From NCBI RefSeq assembly GCF_900100335.1, contig NZ_FNFE01000003.1, positions 310,001-374,000 on the forward strand: a DNA stretch of 64,000 nucleotides. Reading direction: 5' to 3'. Below, piece after piece: positions 16,904 through 26,091 of the stretch (within the stretch, counting starts at the first letter, position 1; each line of letters starts with the position of its first letter). The DNA comes from Natronorubrum texcoconense. GTDB taxonomy: Archaea; Halobacteriota; Halobacteria; Halobacteriales; Natrialbaceae. The notes under the pieces were generated by a model that was not told the origin of the DNA, did no database searches, and saw nothing but the letters and a program-made list of their open reading frames with translations. Both the position numbers and the translations under genes were made by a program.

Positions 16904-16933
16904 TTTACCCTGGGGTAAATCACCCTGCGGTGA
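16904..16933. promoter_or_regulatory. Two tandem palindromic operators
   Basis: TTTACCCTGGGGTAAA (16904-16919) is a perfect palindrome with 7-base arms and a 2-base centre. It is followed at once by TCACCCTGCGGTGA (16920-16933), 5-base arms and a 4-base centre. The two share T-ACCCTG-GGT-AAT as a direct repeat at about 16-base spacing. They lie between the divergent regulator (start 16872) and the unknown gene (start 17015), so both could be controlled. Confidence 0.65.
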
Positions 16934-17014
16934 ATCGTGGGCCGATAACGGACCAGTTTCGGAAACGGAAACGGTGTAGTAAATCCTATTGTCGTCTCCT
17001 GTGAAACGCCGGGT

Positions 17015-17569
17015 ATGACCGACGAGTCGCCGCCAGTCCCCGACGAGGTGCTCACGAGCGCGACGGAGCGACTCGAGGCCGATGACCTCACGCTCGCGGA
17101 GAACGAGGACCTCCTCCACGCGCTGAGCGAGCTAACGCCGATCTACGAGCGCGATCGGTCCTACTTCGTCCTCGGGAACTACGATCCCGCGCAGATGCGC
17201 CGGCTCGATCTCGTCGTCGACCGACTCGACCGTCGAGCGGACGCCTACGCCTTCCGAATGAGCGACGTTCGCGGGAACTGGGACAACGGTATCCAGAAGT
17301 TCTGTCTGATCGCGGATCTCGTCACCCACATCGTCGGCGTCGCCGAGCGCGAGCCCAGCGGCTTCCTCGTCGAACAGGGGCTGCTCGTGGGCAGCGAAGA
17401 GTACTACGAGAAGAGCCACGTCCTCAAGCGGGAGTACCCCGACGCCGAGGAAGACCACCCCTACGGCTGGATGGAAGACGGCGTCTTCGAACTGCTCGAG
17501 TCCGACGGGCGACTCCACCGGTGGGAGACAGAAGACGACCTGCTCGAGGCCGTCGAAGCCCTTCCGTAG
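17015..17569 (+). CDS. Conserved hypothetical haloarchaeal protein
   Basis: A 184-residue acidic, soluble protein starting MTDESPPVPDEVLTSATERL. It has no signal peptide or membrane helix. Aromatic-rich conserved-looking stretches include YFVLGNYDPAQMRRLDLVVD, FRMSDVRGNWDNGIQKFCLI and DHPYGWMEDGVFELLES. I do not recognise the family. It shares a 142-base divergent control region with the winged-helix regulator, which makes it a likely target of the palindromic operators. It is convergent with the aldo/keto reductase. Confidence 0.72.
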   Translation: MTDESPPVPDEVLTSATERLEADDLTLAENEDLLHALSELTPIYERDRSYFVLGNYDPAQMRRLDLVVDRLDRRADAYAFRMSDVRGNWDNGIQKFCLIADLVTHIVGVAEREPSGFLVEQGLLVGSEEYYEKSHVLKREYPDAEEDHPYGWMEDGVFELLESDGRLHRWETEDDLLEAVEALP

Positions 17570-17594
17570 TCCCCTGTCGCCGCTGTCCGCGGAA

Positions 17595-18572
17595 TCAGGT
17601 ATGTCCTGAGACGGGAACCGGCTCGTACGGCTCCTCGAGGTACGCCATATCCGACTCCGACAGCGAGATCTCGAGCGCCTCGACGGCCTGCTCTAAGTGT
17701 TCGACGCTGGTCGTGCCGACGATCGGCGCGTCGACCCACTCTTTGTGCAACAGCCACGCGAGCGAGATCTGGGCCATCGTGCCCCCTTTCTCGGCGGCGA
17801 TCTCCGCCACGCGCTCGTTGATCTTCTGGCCGCCGCCCTCCCGATACGGATGTTCGTACATGTGCTCCTCCGTCTCACCGCGTTTCGTGGCGTCGATCTC
17901 TTCGTGCGGACGCGCGAGGTAGCCGCGAGCCAGCGGGGACCACGGCATCACGCCGACGTCTTCTTTCTCGCAAAGGGGCAGCATCTCCCGTTCCTCCTCG
18001 CGGTAGACGAGGTTGTAGTGGTTCTGCATCGTCTGGAATCGCTCGAGTCCCAGCGACTCGCTCGTGTGTAACGACTCGGCGAACTGGTGGGCCCACATCG
18101 AGGAAGCGCCGACGTAACGGACGTGACCGCGACGGACGGCGTCGTCGAGCGCCCGCAGCGTCTGGTCGATCGGCGTCTTGGAATCCCAGCGGTGTGGCTG
18201 GTAGAGATCGATCGTCTCCACCCCCAGTCGCTTGCGGCTGGCCGCGAGTTCCTGGTCGATCGCCTTTCGGGAGAGCCCACCCGAGTTCGGGTCGTCCTCG
18301 CGCATCCGGAAGAACCCCTTCGTCGCGATGACCTGTGCGTCTCGGTCGTAGCCCTCGAGCGCCTCCCCCAGCACGCGCTCGGACTCGCCCCGCGAGTACA
18401 TGTTCGCCGTATCGAAGAAGTTGATCCCGAGGTCGATCGCGCGCTCGATGATCTCCGCGCTCTCCTCGTCCTCTAAGACCCACTCGCGCCAGTCGCTCGA
18501 GCCGAAGCTCATACAGCCCAGACAGAGGCGGCTGACTTCCATCCCGGTCGAACCGAGCGTCGTGTACTCCAT
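17595..18572 (-). CDS. Aldo/keto reductase
   Basis: A 325-residue NADPH-dependent aldo/keto reductase, a (beta/alpha)8 barrel reducing aldehydes or ketones. The start MEYTTLGSTGMEVSRLCLGC is typical. The catalytic tetrad is visible as Asp and Tyr in FFDTANMYSRGESERVLG, Lys in VIATKGFF and His in YQPHRWD. The cofactor end has SPLARGYL and IVGTTSVEHLEQA. The ATG at 18572 trims an unconserved 23-residue extension. The size and the TKG/TSV motifs fit the YghZ/PdxI-like branch. Its substrate is unknown. Confidence 0.92.
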   Translation of the reverse strand: MEYTTLGSTGMEVSRLCLGCMSFGSSDWREWVLEDEESAEIIERAIDLGINFFDTANMYSRGESERVLGEALEGYDRDAQVIATKGFFRMREDDPNSGGLSRKAIDQELAASRKRLGVETIDLYQPHRWDSKTPIDQTLRALDDAVRRGHVRYVGASSMWAHQFAESLHTSESLGLERFQTMQNHYNLVYREEEREMLPLCEKEDVGVMPWSPLARGYLARPHEEIDATKRGETEEHMYEHPYREGGGQKINERVAEIAAEKGGTMAQISLAWLLHKEWVDAPIVGTTSVEHLEQAVEALEISLSESDMAYLEEPYEPVPVSGHT

Positions 18573-18882
18573 ACCCGCGAGACGCTCCCCGAGCAAAAAA
18601 TAGTACGTGGTACGGCAACGTGGAACGTGGCAATCCCGCACGACGACGGTGGTATCGTCTCGCGAATCAAGGGCGTGTTCAGTCGCGGCGACTGACCAGC
18701 GCTATCGTCGCTCGATTCCCCACAGTATCGCCGTTTTTCTGTGCCAGTGGTCGTGCGTGGACTCGAGTAGTCCCCGGTAGCGAAAGCGGAGGCCGCCACC
18801 GACCAGTTCGCCTGCCGGACGAGTTCGACCGGGAACGAATTGTCAGAGTTACGTTCAAACCGATCGCATGCGAAAAGGTGCC

Positions 18883-19938
18883 ATGGACACCGCCGAGAAA
18901 TTCAGCCGATACGCGGAGTGGGTCGCGGACGAGTCGCCGCTGTACGCCTCGCTAGCGAGGGCGGCGGCCGACGACGATCTCCTGCTCGACATTGCGTCGG
19001 AAGCCCGGTCGGCACAGCCCGAACCGGAACTCCTGCTTGCGGCGGTCCACTCGCTCCTCTTAGACGGCCGAGAGCATCCGCTGTCCCAATTCTATCCCTC
19101 CTGTGGTGGCGCGGATCCGGACGCAGACCCGGTACCGCAGTTCCGTGACTTCTGCAGGGCGAACGAGGCGCAGTTGCGGTCAATAGTCGCGAGGCGGCGC
19201 TGTCAGACGAACGACGTCGGGCGGTCCGCAGTGATCCGGCCAGCGTTCGAACACGTCGCCAGAACGGCCGGCACCGGGACCGTAGCGCAGGTCGAGATCG
19301 GAGCGAGCGCGGGGCTCAACCTCAATTGGGATCGGTATCAGTACGAGTTCGCGGGTGCCGGCACCGTCGGGCCGAGCGACGCACCCGTAACGATCGAATC
19401 GGAGGTTCGGGGCGACCGTCGTCCGCCGGTCTCTCGAGCCGTCCCGACGGTTGCGTATCGGCGCGGCATCGACCTGAATACCCTCGACGCGTCACTCGAG
19501 GCGGACGCCCGGTGGCTACACGCACTGATTCATCCGAATCGCGTTCGGCGACACGACCGACTCGAGGCCGCGCTCGAGGTCGCCCGCGAGCATCGACCGC
19601 CACTCACCGAGGGCGACGCCGTCGACGCCCTCCCGTCTCACCTCTCGGCGGCCCCGGACGACGCCGCCCTCGTCGTCTACAGCACACACGTCCTCTACCA
19701 ACTCGACGAGGAGACGATCGCGAACCTCCGGTCGGTCCTCTCGCGGCACAGCAGGGAACGACGCGTCTACTGGCTGTCGATCGATCCCGGCGAGGAACTC
19801 GGAACGCCGACGTACCGGCTGGTGACATTCGACGACGAAACCGCGAGGGAAACGCAACTCGCACGATTCGAATCCTACGGAAAGTGGATCCGGTGGCTCG
19901 CTAGCGAGGACGGGCCTCCCTCACAGGAGCCCTCGTAG
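18883..19938 (+). CDS. DUF2332 family protein
   Basis: A 351-residue soluble protein of the DUF2332 family. The start is MDTAEKFSRYAEWVADESPL, with LLLAAVHSLLLDGREHPLSQ and FYPSC following. VAQVEIGASAGLNLNWDRYQ is the family hallmark and looks like a SAM-binding-type glycine loop. VVYSTHVLYQLDEETIANLR comes later. An in-frame ATG at 18868 is an alternative start five codons upstream. It is convergent with the membrane protein and their 3' ends overlap by 18 bases (19921-19938). Function unknown; a methyltransferase-like fold is an inference. Confidence 0.86.
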   Translation: MDTAEKFSRYAEWVADESPLYASLARAAADDDLLLDIASEARSAQPEPELLLAAVHSLLLDGREHPLSQFYPSCGGADPDADPVPQFRDFCRANEAQLRSIVARRRCQTNDVGRSAVIRPAFEHVARTAGTGTVAQVEIGASAGLNLNWDRYQYEFAGAGTVGPSDAPVTIESEVRGDRRPPVSRAVPTVAYRRGIDLNTLDASLEADARWLHALIHPNRVRRHDRLEAALEVAREHRPPLTEGDAVDALPSHLSAAPDDAALVVYSTHVLYQLDEETIANLRSVLSRHSRERRVYWLSIDPGEELGTPTYRLVTFDDETARETQLARFESYGKWIRWLASEDGPPSQEPS

Positions 19939-20376
19939 CAGCGACCCGAGCACCGGCAGGCCGAACGCGCTGGCGATGACCAAATAGACGACGGGCGTCA
20001 TCTCGAGGACGGTCCACGCCGATCCCCCGAGCGTGAGCGCGAAGACGACGAGGACGACGAGACCGAAGCCGACCGCGCCGACGATGCCTCGGCGAAGGGA
20101 CGGCGAGACGAACGCGACGAACGCCCCGCCGAGAACGAGACCGAACCAGTGGAGCCAGGACGCCAACAGTCCGAGGACGACCGCTCCTGCGACGGCGACG
20201 GCGTGTAACCCTGGCTCGGTTCTGACGCGCTCGAGGACGGTTCGGCTGCGCTCCAGACTGGTCTTGCGGCGTTCGACGGCCCTGTTTTCGGAACCACAGT
20301 TCTCGAGCGCTCCCTCGGACGCCTCCGACCCGGTCGTCTCGCGCGTCCCGTTCTCGTCCGATCCGCTGGCGCTCAC
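19921..20376 (-). CDS. Membrane protein coupled to penicillin-acylase-like gene
   Basis: A 151-residue protein from a GTG at 20376, which overlaps the upstream gene's TGA by four bases (GTGA), so it is almost certainly co-translated. Residues 1-50 are a soluble, charged N-terminus. Then come about four hydrophobic helices: LHAVAVAGAVVLGLLASWLH, FGLVLGGAFVAFV, IVGAVGFGLVVLVVFALTL and VVYLVIASAFGLPVLGSLL. The longer in-frame reading upstream is antisense-free but runs inside the acylase gene and is rejected. No family is recognised. Confidence 0.78.
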   Translation of the reverse strand: MSASGSDENGTRETTGSEASEGALENCGSENRAVERRKTSLERSRTVLERVRTEPGLHAVAVAGAVVLGLLASWLHWFGLVLGGAFVAFVSPSLRRGIVGAVGFGLVVLVVFALTLGGSAWTVLEMTPVVYLVIASAFGLPVLGSLLRGLL

Positions 20377-22814
20377 GAGGATCCCTCCGTGAACGAAACG
20401 GTGACGTCGGCCTCCGTCGATAGCGCCATCGGTTTCTGGTCGTTGTCGATCCAGCGCTCGAACTGATCGCCGTAGTGGGCGGAGAAGTAGTCGCCCGAGT
20501 TCCCGCCGGGAAGGATCGCCGTCGCCTCGCCGCCGGGTTCGACGACCATCCGCCAACTCGAGCCGACGGCGCTCCCGGCGCGATAGTTGTTGACGGTCGC
20601 CCGCGAGCCGTCGAGGGGCAGGTCGTCGTAGTCGAGGAACGGGGCCTCCACGCCGAAGGGATGTTCGATCGGCTTCGTCGTGTTCCAGTCGCCGTAGCGC
20701 TCCCACCCTTCGTCGTCGATCTCGTCCAGCGCGGCCTCGAGCGCCTCGAGCATCGTCTCCTCGCGCGACCGGTCCGCGTAGAGGTCGCTGTCCGCCGAGA
20801 GCGTCGCGACCGCCCAGTCGCCCGGATAGTACGACTCGTCGAGATCACCCGCTTCGAACTGGGGCTCGACCGTCAGCCGTCGGAACTGCTCCATCCACCG
20901 GGCGAACAGGAGCGCCCCCTCCTCGTCGCGATCCATCCGTCGGTTCCAGTCCTCGAGCGTCGCCGTGGCGTCCGCAAGTCGGTCGGTGACGTCACGGCTC
21001 TCGACGACGTCGAATAGGTCGGGGAGGAGTTGGTCCGCCCGACCGTCGTGGGTGTCGGACTGGAGGTCACGGTGGAACTCGAGGTCCGTCCCTTCGCCGT
21101 TCTCGACGGCCTCGTCCAACCGATCGTAGATGCGCGCACCGCGGTAGGGCGAGGCGTACGCGACGCCGACGTAGTGTTCGGGATCGTCGACGACGCGCTG
21201 GTTGGCCGTCGCGAGCACGTCGGGATCGATGGCGTGCGGTTTTGCCTCGAACGGGACGAAGCCGTCCCACGACGACTCGCCGAAGGGGGTGAACCCCTCC
21301 CACTCGCCCTCGCCCGCGGAGCCGTCGAAGATCCGGTTGCCGGGCACTTCCTCGCCGCCGATCGTTCGGATCGGGAGCTGTCCCGTCGCGTAGTACAGCG
21401 TCCGCCCGTCGACGTCCGCGTAGACGAGGTTCTGCGTCGGGAGGTCGAACTTGCGGGTCGCCTCGAGCAAGTCCTCGAGCCCGTCGCTACGGCCGAACTC
21501 GTAGATCGCCTCGGTCGTCCGCGTGGCGGTGTGGCCGGTCCAAGCGACGCCGACGGTCCGCTCCTCTCGCTCGAGGACCGGCCCGTGAACGGTCTTTCTG
21601 ACCGTGATCGTTCGATTTTCCCCGTCGGCGACGACGAGTTCGCGCTCCTCGCGGTCGAACTCGCGCCACTCGTCGTCGTATCGATACCGTTCACCATTTT
21701 CGTCGATCTCGTACCGGTAGCAGTCGAGGACGTCGGCGCCGACGTTGGTGAACGACCAGGTCCCCGAGTCGTTGGCGCCGGCAATGACGAACGGCACGCC
21801 CGGGAACGTCGCGCCCCGAACCGAGCGCTCGGGCGTTTCGACGCGTTGCTCGTACCACAGCGGCGGCGTCATCAGCGTGAGGTGGGGATCGTAGGCGACG
21901 ATCGGGTTACCGCTTTCCGTGTGTGCCCCCGAGACGACCCAGCTGTTCGAGCCGACGCCGGTCGGCGACTCGTACCTCGAGAGCCAGTTCGTCAATTCGT
22001 CGCCCACGTTCCCGGCCGCGTCGGCTCCGTTCGTCCCACCGGTTCCGTCGCTATCGTCGTCGCCACCGTTGTCGTTTTCGCTGTCTCCATCGTCAGTCTC
22101 GAGCCGATCCGCGTCGACGGCGTCGCGGAGGATCGGTGTATCGTGGTCCATCCGCTCGGGAAACAGCTCGTCGGCGACGGTCTCGCCGAGTCGATCGGCG
22201 ACCAGCGCCCGCCGGAGTTCATCGAAGTTCCCCGTCAGATCCCACGAGATCTGTTTCTCCATCAGCATCGAGTCCGCCGGCGTCCACTCGCGGGGCTCGT
22301 AGTCGAGGAGTTCGAACTCGAGGGGGAGCAACCCGGCCTCGATGACGGTGTTGACGCCGTCGGCGTAGGCCTCGACGAGTTCGCCCGCGGGCGTCTCGGC
22401 GATCGACTCCCAGGTTGCCTCGGCAGCGCCCGCGAAGTCCATCCGGACGTGGAACTCGTCGTCATCGAGGGTGGCCTCGCCGACGAGTTCGGAGAGCTGG
22501 CCCCGCATGACCCGCCGCTGGAGATCGAGCTGAAACAGTCGGTCGTACGCCTGCACGTAGCCGACGGCGAAGTACGCCGCGGCCTCGTCGTCGGCCTCGA
22601 CGTGCGGAACGCCGTGGTCGTCGACCCGGAGGCTGGCCTCGCCGTAGGGGTTCTCGACGGAGTCCGGAAGCGACCGGCTGGCCGTGTTCCAGGCCCGCCC
22701 CGACAGCGGCGCGAACTGCGACAGGAGCTCTCGAGCCCCGGTCAGCGTCAGTCCGCCGATCCCTGCGGCAAGCGCGCCCGCGAGCACGCCCCGGCGTGTG
22801 GTGTCTGCTGGCAC
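20373..22814 (-). CDS. Penicillin acylase family Ntn hydrolase, exported
   Basis: An 813-residue secreted Ntn hydrolase of the penicillin/acyl-homoserine-lactone acylase family, which cleaves amide-linked acyl groups. The N-terminus TTRRGVLAGALAAGIGGLTL is a Tat-type signal. The alpha region spans 60-285, with an acidic low-complexity spacer at 240-270 as processed linker. Ser289 in GSNSWVVSG is the nucleophile expected at the start of the beta chain, followed by the family's AYDPHL. The start codon is GTG. Length and order match the family. The natural substrate (N-acyl amino acid, AHL or lipid amide) cannot be told. Confidence 0.9.
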   Translation of the reverse strand: MPADTTRRGVLAGALAAGIGGLTLTGARELLSQFAPLSGRAWNTASRSLPDSVENPYGEASLRVDDHGVPHVEADDEAAAYFAVGYVQAYDRLFQLDLQRRVMRGQLSELVGEATLDDDEFHVRMDFAGAAEATWESIAETPAGELVEAYADGVNTVIEAGLLPLEFELLDYEPREWTPADSMLMEKQISWDLTGNFDELRRALVADRLGETVADELFPERMDHDTPILRDAVDADRLETDDGDSENDNGGDDDSDGTGGTNGADAAGNVGDELTNWLSRYESPTGVGSNSWVVSGAHTESGNPIVAYDPHLTLMTPPLWYEQRVETPERSVRGATFPGVPFVIAGANDSGTWSFTNVGADVLDCYRYEIDENGERYRYDDEWREFDREERELVVADGENRTITVRKTVHGPVLEREERTVGVAWTGHTATRTTEAIYEFGRSDGLEDLLEATRKFDLPTQNLVYADVDGRTLYYATGQLPIRTIGGEEVPGNRIFDGSAGEGEWEGFTPFGESSWDGFVPFEAKPHAIDPDVLATANQRVVDDPEHYVGVAYASPYRGARIYDRLDEAVENGEGTDLEFHRDLQSDTHDGRADQLLPDLFDVVESRDVTDRLADATATLEDWNRRMDRDEEGALLFARWMEQFRRLTVEPQFEAGDLDESYYPGDWAVATLSADSDLYADRSREETMLEALEAALDEIDDEGWERYGDWNTTKPIEHPFGVEAPFLDYDDLPLDGSRATVNNYRAGSAVGSSWRMVVEPGGEATAILPGGNSGDYFSAHYGDQFERWIDNDQKPMALSTEADVTVSFTEGSS

Positions 22815-22973
22815 AGTTCAGACGATTCGCTGCCGCCGACTTAACTATCACGCTGTGTGAAGTTTAGACGTGAAAGTCGGTTCGATCGGAGAACACCGGC
22901 GAGGGGCGACTCGAGGACGGTGACGACGTTTGAACGACGGCCCGCCACTCGATGGCCCGTGACGGCCCGTCGG

Positions 22974-24209
22974 TCAGAGCGAATCGGTGTCGAGCCGAGT
23001 GATCGCCGACCGAATCCCGAGAAAGACGACGACCGCCACCAGACAGTAGCCGGCGAGCGAGAGCCAGGTCGTCGCCGTCGGACTCCCGATCGCGAGCTTC
23101 GCGACGGTGTTCGCGGGATGTTCGGGCAGCAGGGTCGCGATCACCAGCGCGGCGACGATGCCGACGGAGTACCCGATCTGGGCCTGCCGCCGGTCAGGCG
23201 CGACGAGCGCGATGGCGGTTCCGACCCCCGTAACCAGCAACGCGAGCGCGGAGACGAACACGACGAGCGCCGCCGGCAACGCGATTCCGGTCCCGTTGAC
23301 CGCGAGGAGAACGAGCCACGCGGCAGCCTGTAGCGGCGCCAGCGCGGCGATCGTGAGAAGCTTCACGTCGGCGATGTCGACGAGCGACAGCGGACTGACC
23401 CGGAGCAACTCGAGGGTCCCTCGCGAGCGCTCTTCGATCAGCGAGTCGACGACGATCGAGCCGCTGATGAACACCGGCAGGAACAGGAGCAACGGCACCA
23501 GTACGGTGTAGGTGAACTCGACGTACGGACTCGCGTCGCCCTCCGTCGGGACGGTCAGAGGCGGTTCCTCGAGGGCGTCCGCGTTGGCGACGCGCTCCTC
23601 GTGTTCGAGCGACTCGAGGAGCTCCTGCAACTGGACGACGAGCAGCGTCGTCTCGAGGCCGTCGTCGGCCGCGGTCACCCCGACGACGAGCCGGTCCTCG
23701 GCGTCTCTGGTCACCTCGAGAACGGCCTCGAACTGCCCGTCGTCGAACGCCTGTATCGCCTCGTCGCGGTCCCCGGCGACGGTCGGTTCGAGACCGTCGC
23801 GTTCGTCCGCGAGCGCCCGAAGCTGCTGGACGTCCTCGGCGTCTTGGCCGGCGATGACGATCTCGGCACCGTAGCCCTCCGCGGAGCCGGGATCGTACAG
23901 CGAGACCAGCCCGACGACGAGAAACGAGGAGAAGCCGGCGATAACGAGCTGGATCGCCAGCGCGAGGACGATCGTCTTCTCGGAGCGAAGCGAGCCGAGT
24001 TCGCGGCGGGCGACGGCCCAGCGGGGACCGAAGAGCGAGTCGATCGGTCCGAACAGCGAGCCGAGACGGGAGTCTGCGCTCGACGTGTTGTCGGCCGGTC
24101 GCGGCGGATTCGGGCCGCGTTGGACGGGGACCTGCTCGTCGCGGGGCCGCTCGTCGCTCGAGTCGCGTACTCCGTTTCGCCCGCTTCGCCGGTCGCGATC
24201 ACGCGACAA
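22974..24209 (-). CDS. ABC-2 type transporter permease (second permease)
   Basis: A 411-residue ABC-2-type membrane subunit. A disordered 50-residue N-terminus precedes a first helix (SEKTIVLALAIQLVIAGFSS). A large extracytoplasmic loop (105-225) follows. Then five to six helices begin at about 228 (YTVLVPLLLFLPVFISGSIV), with the SLIEERSRGTLELLRVSPLS coupling segment typical of NatB/YhaP-like permeases. The only in-frame start near the family N-terminus is TTG at 24209, overlapping the upstream gene by 11 bases, so coupling is likely. It is the last gene of a three-gene exporter operon. Confidence 0.85.
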   Translation of the reverse strand: MSRDRDRRSGRNGVRDSSDERPRDEQVPVQRGPNPPRPADNTSSADSRLGSLFGPIDSLFGPRWAVARRELGSLRSEKTIVLALAIQLVIAGFSSFLVVGLVSLYDPGSAEGYGAEIVIAGQDAEDVQQLRALADERDGLEPTVAGDRDEAIQAFDDGQFEAVLEVTRDAEDRLVVGVTAADDGLETTLLVVQLQELLESLEHEERVANADALEEPPLTVPTEGDASPYVEFTYTVLVPLLLFLPVFISGSIVVDSLIEERSRGTLELLRVSPLSLVDIADVKLLTIAALAPLQAAAWLVLLAVNGTGIALPAALVVFVSALALLVTGVGTAIALVAPDRRQAQIGYSVGIVAALVIATLLPEHPANTVAKLAIGSPTATTWLSLAGYCLVAVVVFLGIRSAITRLDTDSL

Positions 24210-26091
24210 GCGCGATCACCCCGAGGTTGTAGGCCGCGTGAACGAGCGTTGCGATCACGAACGCGACCGCGTACGCGTTCTGTCCGCGACTCGCGCCGAG
24301 CGCGGAGATCACGGCGGTCACGACGTGCAACACCAGCGGCGCGAAAAAGAGCGCGAGGAGGAGCAGCGGATCGCTCGACAGCGCGGGGCCGAAGGCGGCG
24401 ACGCCGACCGTCAGTTCTGGGAGGCCCACGAACTGGGCGACGTGGGTGAGCTTCTCGCCGACGAAGAAGCCGACCCCGGAGAGGACGCCGAGGAGGACGG
24501 CGATCCGGAGGGAGGACTCGAATTTCGAGCGGGCGAAGCCGGCGTAGACGTGGATGCTCTTGGCGAACTCCTCGATGGCCGCCGCGAGGACGAAGATCAT
24601 GGGGAGAGCGAACGTCTCCGGAACGGCGAACAAGAGGGCGACGGCGAGCAACTGAGCCGTAAAGACGAACGGGATAAAGAGCATCGACAGAATCGGGACG
24701 CTTCGGTAGCCGTGGAGTCGACTCGCGAGGGCGTCGATCACCTTCACCGGGATCGCCTTCTGGGCGAACATGTCCTCCTCGCGGTAGACGCCGAGACCGA
24801 GCAGGAAGCAGATGCCCGCGCTGGCGAGGAACGGGCCCGTCGAGAAGAGATACTCGCCCAGTCGGACCGTCTCGCCCTGTAGGTCCATCACGATCAGCGT
24901 CAGTGGCGAGATCAGCGCGATCGGTGTCACGTCGGTGAAGACTGCCGGGATGAACGTATAGGTGGTCAGGAAGACGCTGATCGTGACCGTCACGAACGTG
25001 AGCTCCTTGTACGACCGCGCGAGCATCGCGCCGACGAACGTAGCCGCCAGAAAGAGCAGCGCGATCGGGATCGCCGCGGCGACCGAGAGGGGGCCGCCAC
25101 CGACGGCGACCGTGATCGCGACGGCGATGGCAACGAGAGCCGCCAAATACGGCAGCGTCTTGCCGGCGACGATCTCTCGGCTCGAGGCCGGCGACACGAG
25201 CAACAGTTCGCCGCGCCGTTTGATTCGCTCGTCCATGATCGTGCTTCCGTAGGCCTGGATAACGAAGTTCATCGGGACGACGAACAGGAAGGCGAGCAGC
25301 AGTGACTGGAAGGGAAACGGCGGCGAGATCGATCCCGGCGTCCCCGAGGCGTCCTCGACGGCGCCGCTGCCGACATCGGGGACCTGGAGACTGCCGTCGC
25401 CCGTGCCACTAGTTCCGTCAGTGGTACCCCCGTCGTCGTCGCTCGAGTCCTCAGTACCGGTTCCGGAATCATCGCCGGTGCCATCCGTCGTCTCACTCCC
25501 GCCGTTCCCGTCGGTGGTCGAGTCATCGCCAGTCTCGCTCTCGTCAGTGTCAGTTCCGCTACCGTCAGCCGTCGCCCCGCCGAGGTCGCGGTCCCGGTAC
25601 TCGAGGTCGACCAACACGGGATAGGCGGCCGTCTGGTTTGCCTCCTGACTCAACCGTCGTTCGTTGTACTCCTTGACTGCGTCTCGGAACGCGTCGTAGG
25701 CGACAGCCCCGTTCGGCCCGACGTGGCCGATCTGTCCCCGTTGTGTGACCACCACGTCGGCGTTCGCGTCCTCCCCGTCGTCGGTGATCTCGAGGTCCTC
25801 GAGTCCGATCACCCGAAAGGAGTCACTCTCGACGGCGACGTCGTGGTACTGGCTGTCCTCGTCGACGGCCATCACGTAGAGTTCGTCCTCGAGACCGAGC
25901 CCCTCGTCGGCGACGGAGATCCCGACGATGCCGACGGTCAGGAGCAATCCCACGAGCACGAGCGCCGTCTTTCGGTCGACCGTGCCGGTGCTTCGGAAGA
26001 CCTCCCAGCGGGCGATCCGAGTCGTCCGCGCCAGCACGCCGCGGAGGCGAGCAGCGCCGGAGCGCGTGTCCCGTTCGCGCTCGTCGCTCAC
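24199..26091 (-). CDS. ABC-2 permease fused to PrsW-type intramembrane protease
   Basis: A 630-residue membrane protein. Residues 1-60 contain the first helix. Residues 65-170 form an outer domain, and 173-256 are a Ser/Thr/Gly/Asp linker. Residues 262-435 are an ABC-2 permease core, with MDERIKRRGELLLVSPASSR as coupling segment. Residues 465-630 are a PrsW-like protease: Glu507-Glu508-x-x-Lys511 (EEFAK), His589, and His618-x-x-x-Asn622. The GTG start at 26091 overlaps the ATPase gene by four bases. PrsW proteases cut membrane-anchored regulators; a covalent link to an exporter suggests coupled sensing or processing. Confidence 0.85.
   Translation of the reverse strand: MSDERERDTRSGAARLRGVLARTTRIARWEVFRSTGTVDRKTALVLVGLLLTVGIVGISVADEGLGLEDELYVMAVDEDSQYHDVAVESDSFRVIGLEDLEITDDGEDANADVVVTQRGQIGHVGPNGAVAYDAFRDAVKEYNERRLSQEANQTAAYPVLVDLEYRDRDLGGATADGSGTDTDESETGDDSTTDGNGGSETTDGTGDDSGTGTEDSSDDDGGTTDGTSGTGDGSLQVPDVGSGAVEDASGTPGSISPPFPFQSLLLAFLFVVPMNFVIQAYGSTIMDERIKRRGELLLVSPASSREIVAGKTLPYLAALVAIAVAITVAVGGGPLSVAAAIPIALLFLAATFVGAMLARSYKELTFVTVTISVFLTTYTFIPAVFTDVTPIALISPLTLIVMDLQGETVRLGEYLFSTGPFLASAGICFLLGLGVYREEDMFAQKAIPVKVIDALASRLHGYRSVPILSMLFIPFVFTAQLLAVALLFAVPETFALPMIFVLAAAIEEFAKSIHVYAGFARSKFESSLRIAVLLGVLSGVGFFVGEKLTHVAQFVGLPELTVGVAAFGPALSSDPLLLLALFFAPLVLHVVTAVISALGASRGQNAYAVAFVIATLVHAAYNLGVIALVA

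Noticed and set aside
21030-22844. 604-codon frame opposite the penicillin-acylase-like gene
   Set aside because: It is an antisense shadow; the minus strand has a full Ntn-hydrolase with signal and nucleophile.
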